Assembly (NCBI RefSeq): GCF_014855495.1
Contig: NZ_JACYFJ010000001.1
Span: 558,001-622,000 of the forward strand
From: Euzebyella saccharophila
GTDB taxonomy: Bacteria; Bacteroidota; Bacteroidia; Flavobacteriales; Flavobacteriaceae
Length of the DNA: 64,000 nt
Reading direction: 5' to 3'
The stretch's first letter is position 1, and the number at the start of each line of letters is the position of its first letter. Positions 61,037-64,000 of this stretch are shown piece by piece. Position numbers and translations under genes: made by a program. The notes under the pieces were generated by a model. The model saw nothing but the letters and a program-made list of their open reading frames with translations. It was not told the DNA's origin and searched no databases.

Positions 61037-63601
61037 TTACTCCTCACCCTGTTGCTCCTTTATGGAAATATCCCTTCTAAACGGAATGAATAACGGATCT
61101 ACTTCACGTGTTTGACCAATAACCGATTCAATTTCCCGCTTTAAGTAATTAAGGTGGGCAATGGTTAACCGATCTGTCATTACAGGAATGGTTCGTTTAA
61201 TCTTGCCCTGTAAGGTGAGTAAATTATCCAAAGCCAAGGAGCGTACATCTGTATTGGACGTATATCCTTCGGATAGTTTTGCTAGAATTCCCTCGACCAA
61301 TCCTTCGGCCTCGTCTGGTTTATATAACGTAATCAAGTTGTTCACATATGCCTTTTGTAACTTTCTACGATAGGCATCGGTTTGATAAAAAACGTTCATA
61401 TCACCCCATACCAACTGACTAAGATCGTCCATATACTCTTCAGGGAGATAAGGGTCTTCGTTGGCGTATCGTTCCGAAATAAAGGTCATTCGGCTCAATC
61501 GGCTACCACCCAATAAGTTCATCATTACGCTCTCCATGGTCTTGGTAACCGATTCTTTGGATTGTGGTGATTGTATGGCGTTTAGAATATCATTTCGCAA
61601 TAACCATTTGGGCTCCTTAAAAATATAGTTGTTCAAGAACAACAAAGCTTGCTTTTGTTTTTCCTTTTCTACGGGTCTGTACACTTCCCCTTCTTCGCCC
61701 ATTGTTTTTGGAGTTACATAGATACCGCCAATATTTTTGGCCACGTGAAAAACGTAATCACTGTATTGGCCTACCATATCCTTATAGACTTGGTCTAGGT
61801 TGGCAAAATCATCACTGGTACTGGTCTGCGTCCATTTTTTCAAATAAGGGGCAATCCGTTGTAAGTTCAAAATACCATACATGCTGGCCTGCATGGCGTC
61901 ATCACCTAAATCCTCCGTTTGAGAACGAGGGTCGAAATCGCGGCCCTCCCCACCAAACCAAAGTCTTGGATTGGCGCTAACACTATCCGTCACCATTTGG
62001 CTCAAGAGTTCTTTTTCATCTTTGATGGACATATCCTCTGGAAATCTAGAATAGCCCCATTGTATGGCCCATTTGTCGTAATCCCCAATTCTGGGCATCA
62101 AATCTTTGTGCGGAATACTATCTTGTGGTTGGGCCACATAGTTAAAACGGGCGTAGTCCATAATGGAACTGGTATGTCCATTTTTTTCCAACCATTTAGC
62201 ATCCCTTAATTTTTCTACCGGAGTTGCATGGCTGGCGCCCATATTGTGACGTAAACCCAAGGTATGGCCCACCTCGTGACTTGCAACAAACCGAATGAGT
62301 TCCCCCATCAATTTGGTGTCATATTGCATTTTACGGGCCCTTTCATCAACAGCACCGGCCTGTACCATGTACCAACTATGCAATAAGCTCATAAGGTTGT
62401 GGTACCATCCAATATGGCTTTCTAAAATTTCACCGCTTCTAGGGTCTACCACATTGGGTCCGTAGGCATTTTTAAAAGGGGAGGCAAAATACCTAAGTAC
62501 GGAAAATCTAGAGTCTTCCAAACTCATGTTGGGGTCGTTTTCAGGCCACTCCTTGCCTATAATGGCATTTTTAAAACCGGCCTGTTCAAAGGCCACTTGC
62601 CAATCATTAATTCCTTGGATTAAGTACGGCCGCCATTTTTTGGGAGTAGCTGGATCTATGTAATAAACAATAGGCTTTTTAGGTTCTACTAGTTCGCCGC
62701 GTTCCCATTTAAGGGAATCTTCTGGCTTAGGCTCCAAACGCCACCTGTGAATATAGGTATTGCGGTCAACCTTTTGTTGGTCATCACCGTATTCCAAATA
62801 GGAACTGGCAAAATAACCTACCCGTGCATCATAGAGCCTTTTTTGCATGGGCTTCTTTGGTAAAAGGATAAAGGAATTGTTGATTTCCAAAGTAACAACA
62901 CCTGCAAGAATGGCGGCAGGTAATTCCTTACGTTTATCGGAAACAGATTTGGCTCTGTAGGTTTTTACCGATTTTATTTCAGTATTTACGGGAAAGGAAT
63001 TGATTTCTTGAATATAGGATTTGTCCTTTTCCAAGGAGAGTAATTTATAATCGTCCTTGGCATCTGAACTCAAAGCCAGCAAAGGATTTTCGCTATTTAC
63101 AAAACTGGTCACATCAAAAAGGTAGGAATGGTGGTCTTCATTTTCGGCCTTAATTTCAAAGGTTTCCAAAATGGGTGTGATGTTGGAGTTGTTGACCGCT
63201 TTTGAAATGGCATCATCCTCACTTGCGGAACTAACGAGGGTAGAAATCCTAAGAAATAGGTTGTTAGAAGGTCCTTTTTCAAAAATGATGGTGTTTTCAG
63301 AAATCTTTTCGCCTCCGTAATTACTGGCCCCTGATGGTGTTTTGATAAATCTGGTAACGACTAGGAATTCTCTGTTGAGCAGGCTATCCGGAAGTTCAAA
63401 ATAGAATTTATCACCAACTTGGTGAACATCAAAAAGACCCTTTTTAGTAACAGCTTCACTGGTAATAATCCTGTCATAGGCCTTTGCCTTATTAACGGCA
63501 ACATCCTTTGAAGCAGCTTTTTTTGATTTACCTCCCAATCCTACACTGGCACAGGAAGCGAACAGTAGCAATACAAAAATATATGATAGGCAATGTCTCA
63601 T
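61037..63601 (-). CDS. Metzincin-type zinc metalloprotease lipoprotein (DUF5117/DUF5118)
   Basis: This is an 854-residue protein with lipobox 'FASC'. N-terminal beta-rich domains (DUF5118 and DUF5117, about 35-410) precede a catalytic region with 'FVASHEVGHTLGLRHNMGAS', the HExxHxxGxxH metzincin signature. A downstream 'SSIMDYARFNYVAQPQDS' holds the Met-turn. The C-terminal 200 residues are helical. It probably degrades extracellular or envelope protein. The ATG at 63601 starts a clean signal peptide (MRHCLSYIFVLLLFASC); a TTG at 63607 is in frame. The family is common in Bacteroidota. Confidence 0.9.
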   Translation of the reverse strand: MRHCLSYIFVLLLFASCASVGLGGKSKKAASKDVAVNKAKAYDRIITSEAVTKKGLFDVHQVGDKFYFELPDSLLNREFLVVTRFIKTPSGASNYGGEKISENTIIFEKGPSNNLFLRISTLVSSASEDDAISKAVNNSNITPILETFEIKAENEDHHSYLFDVTSFVNSENPLLALSSDAKDDYKLLSLEKDKSYIQEINSFPVNTEIKSVKTYRAKSVSDKRKELPAAILAGVVTLEINNSFILLPKKPMQKRLYDARVGYFASSYLEYGDDQQKVDRNTYIHRWRLEPKPEDSLKWERGELVEPKKPIVYYIDPATPKKWRPYLIQGINDWQVAFEQAGFKNAIIGKEWPENDPNMSLEDSRFSVLRYFASPFKNAYGPNVVDPRSGEILESHIGWYHNLMSLLHSWYMVQAGAVDERARKMQYDTKLMGELIRFVASHEVGHTLGLRHNMGASHATPVEKLRDAKWLEKNGHTSSIMDYARFNYVAQPQDSIPHKDLMPRIGDYDKWAIQWGYSRFPEDMSIKDEKELLSQMVTDSVSANPRLWFGGEGRDFDPRSQTEDLGDDAMQASMYGILNLQRIAPYLKKWTQTSTSDDFANLDQVYKDMVGQYSDYVFHVAKNIGGIYVTPKTMGEEGEVYRPVEKEKQKQALLFLNNYIFKEPKWLLRNDILNAIQSPQSKESVTKTMESVMMNLLGGSRLSRMTFISERYANEDPYLPEEYMDDLSQLVWGDMNVFYQTDAYRRKLQKAYVNNLITLYKPDEAEGLVEGILAKLSEGYTSNTDVRSLALDNLLTLQGKIKRTIPVMTDRLTIAHLNYLKREIESVIGQTREVDPLFIPFRRDISIKEQQGEE

Positions 63602-64000
63602 TGTCAATTTTTAAATTGTATTTGGTCTGTTGTTGATGGTCTGGCGAGGGTACTTAGCAAGGTACTGATGAGAACCTTCCATAAGTAGCCAACGTCTCAA
63701 TCAAAACTTTAGTATGAAACTGGCTGGGTCGGGGGTTTCTTTTAACAGAAACAGTACTGTTCAAGCGGATTGGAACTTCGGTCTATTATATATACGAAGT
63801 ATTACGCAAGAAAGACTAGATGACAATATACAACACAGGAGGTTGGGAATCAATCTTAAAAAGTGAAAAATAAGATAATCGATTATTAAAAATCTCCTAA
63901 AAATCAATGGGAGATAAGTTGAAAATCTCCCTTTATCATATGGATGACATTGATTAATGACCTGATATTGTGGTAGTTTACTTTCCAAATATGTGCTTTT
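63602..64000. other. End-of-window intergenic region with alternating hairpins
   Basis: There is no supported gene here; a 75-codon minus-strand ORF lacks coding features. ATCTCC at 63892-63897 can pair with GGAGAT at 63910-63915. Alternatively GGGAGAT at 63909-63915 can pair with ATCTCCC at 63925-63931, which is followed by TTTATC. The two stems exclude each other. TAATCGATTA, a 10-base palindrome, lies at 63876-63885. Confidence 0.35.
63909..63936 (+). terminator. Terminator-like hairpin
   Basis: GGGAGAT and ATCTCCC form a perfect 7-base stem with a 9-base loop, then TTTAT. No plus-strand gene ends nearby, so it may instead be part of the leader of a gene beyond the window edge. Confidence 0.35.

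Noticed and set aside
63761-63988. 75-codon minus-strand ORF
   Set aside because: Unstructured composition, overlaps the alternating hairpins, and has no promoter or family resemblance.
1-64000. CRISPR arrays, rRNA, insertion sequences, prophage
   Set aside because: No regularly spaced repeats, rRNA-like sequence, transposase or phage structural genes were seen on either strand.

Overview
The window looks like a stretch of chromosome from a marine member of the Flavobacteriaceae (Bacteroidota). Base composition is moderately AT-rich. Several promoters fit the Bacteroidota -7 box TAnnTTTG. There are two large outer-membrane TonB-dependent-type barrel proteins, many lipoproteins with the short Bacteroidota lipobox, rnpA placed beside an S41 protease, and a free-standing methylmalonyl-CoA epimerase. 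The genus cannot be fixed from the sequence; the Maribacter/Zobellia/Muricauda group is a guess. No rRNA, insertion sequence, phage or CRISPR array was seen. One tRNA with anticodon CAT is present.

Layout. 1-6300: LysE exporter, a head-GIN (DUF2807) protein and RNase R on the minus strand; then a 640-base AT-rich gap; then rpiB, a cation-diffusion facilitator and a GNAT acetyltransferase on the plus strand. The gap carries several DnaA-box-like 9-mers and is a candidate replication origin. 6300-8820: a small unknown protein and a compact type II restriction-modification pair (C5 methylase plus PD-(D/E)XK nuclease), with two TetR-type operator-like palindromes but no regulator gene. 8850-21400: core genes (NlpC/P60 lipoprotein, Gfo/Idh oxidoreductase, tRNA, mce, rbfA, LolC/E-type permease, dusB, outer-membrane barrel, lepA, NhaP-type antiporter). 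21600-29090: a metallo-beta-lactamase-fold hydrolase, an SMP-30 lipoprotein, then three peptidases (S8, M1, S41) with rnpA among them. 29160-35680: a cytosolic GH63-like glycosidase, a secreted purple-acid-type phosphatase, and a tightly packed lactonase-SDR-VOC operon.

35690-37450 is a toxin-antitoxin island. A RelE/ParE-type pair lies between the VOC gene and a broken second copy of that gene's 3' end. A RES-Xre pair follows, with a clean inverted-repeat operator. 37480-39410 holds a DUF1080 lipoprotein and a DUF5009 membrane protein. 39670-43350 is an AT-rich accessory insert: a 1006-residue N6-adenine methylase with a degenerate nuclease-like N-terminus, overlapping a separate gene for a small D...ExK nuclease. 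It resembles a two-gene restriction or defence system that I cannot assign to a named type.

43470-64000 returns to metabolism: fructosamine kinase, a PQQ dehydrogenase with a haem-c domain, an SRAP (YedK/HMCES) protein, a carboxylesterase, a GH92 alpha-mannosidase, a second outer-membrane barrel, the galactonate-pathway pair dgoK-dgoA, a kelch lipoprotein, and a three-gene unit (threonine-synthase-like enzyme, DUF1611 protein, dipeptide-epimerase family protein) that resembles the dgcN-dgcA D-glutamate pathway. A large metzincin-type lipoprotein protease closes the window. The metabolic theme is scavenging of glycans, sugar acids, peptides and D-amino acids. The accessory theme is DNA defence and addiction modules inserted between those genes.
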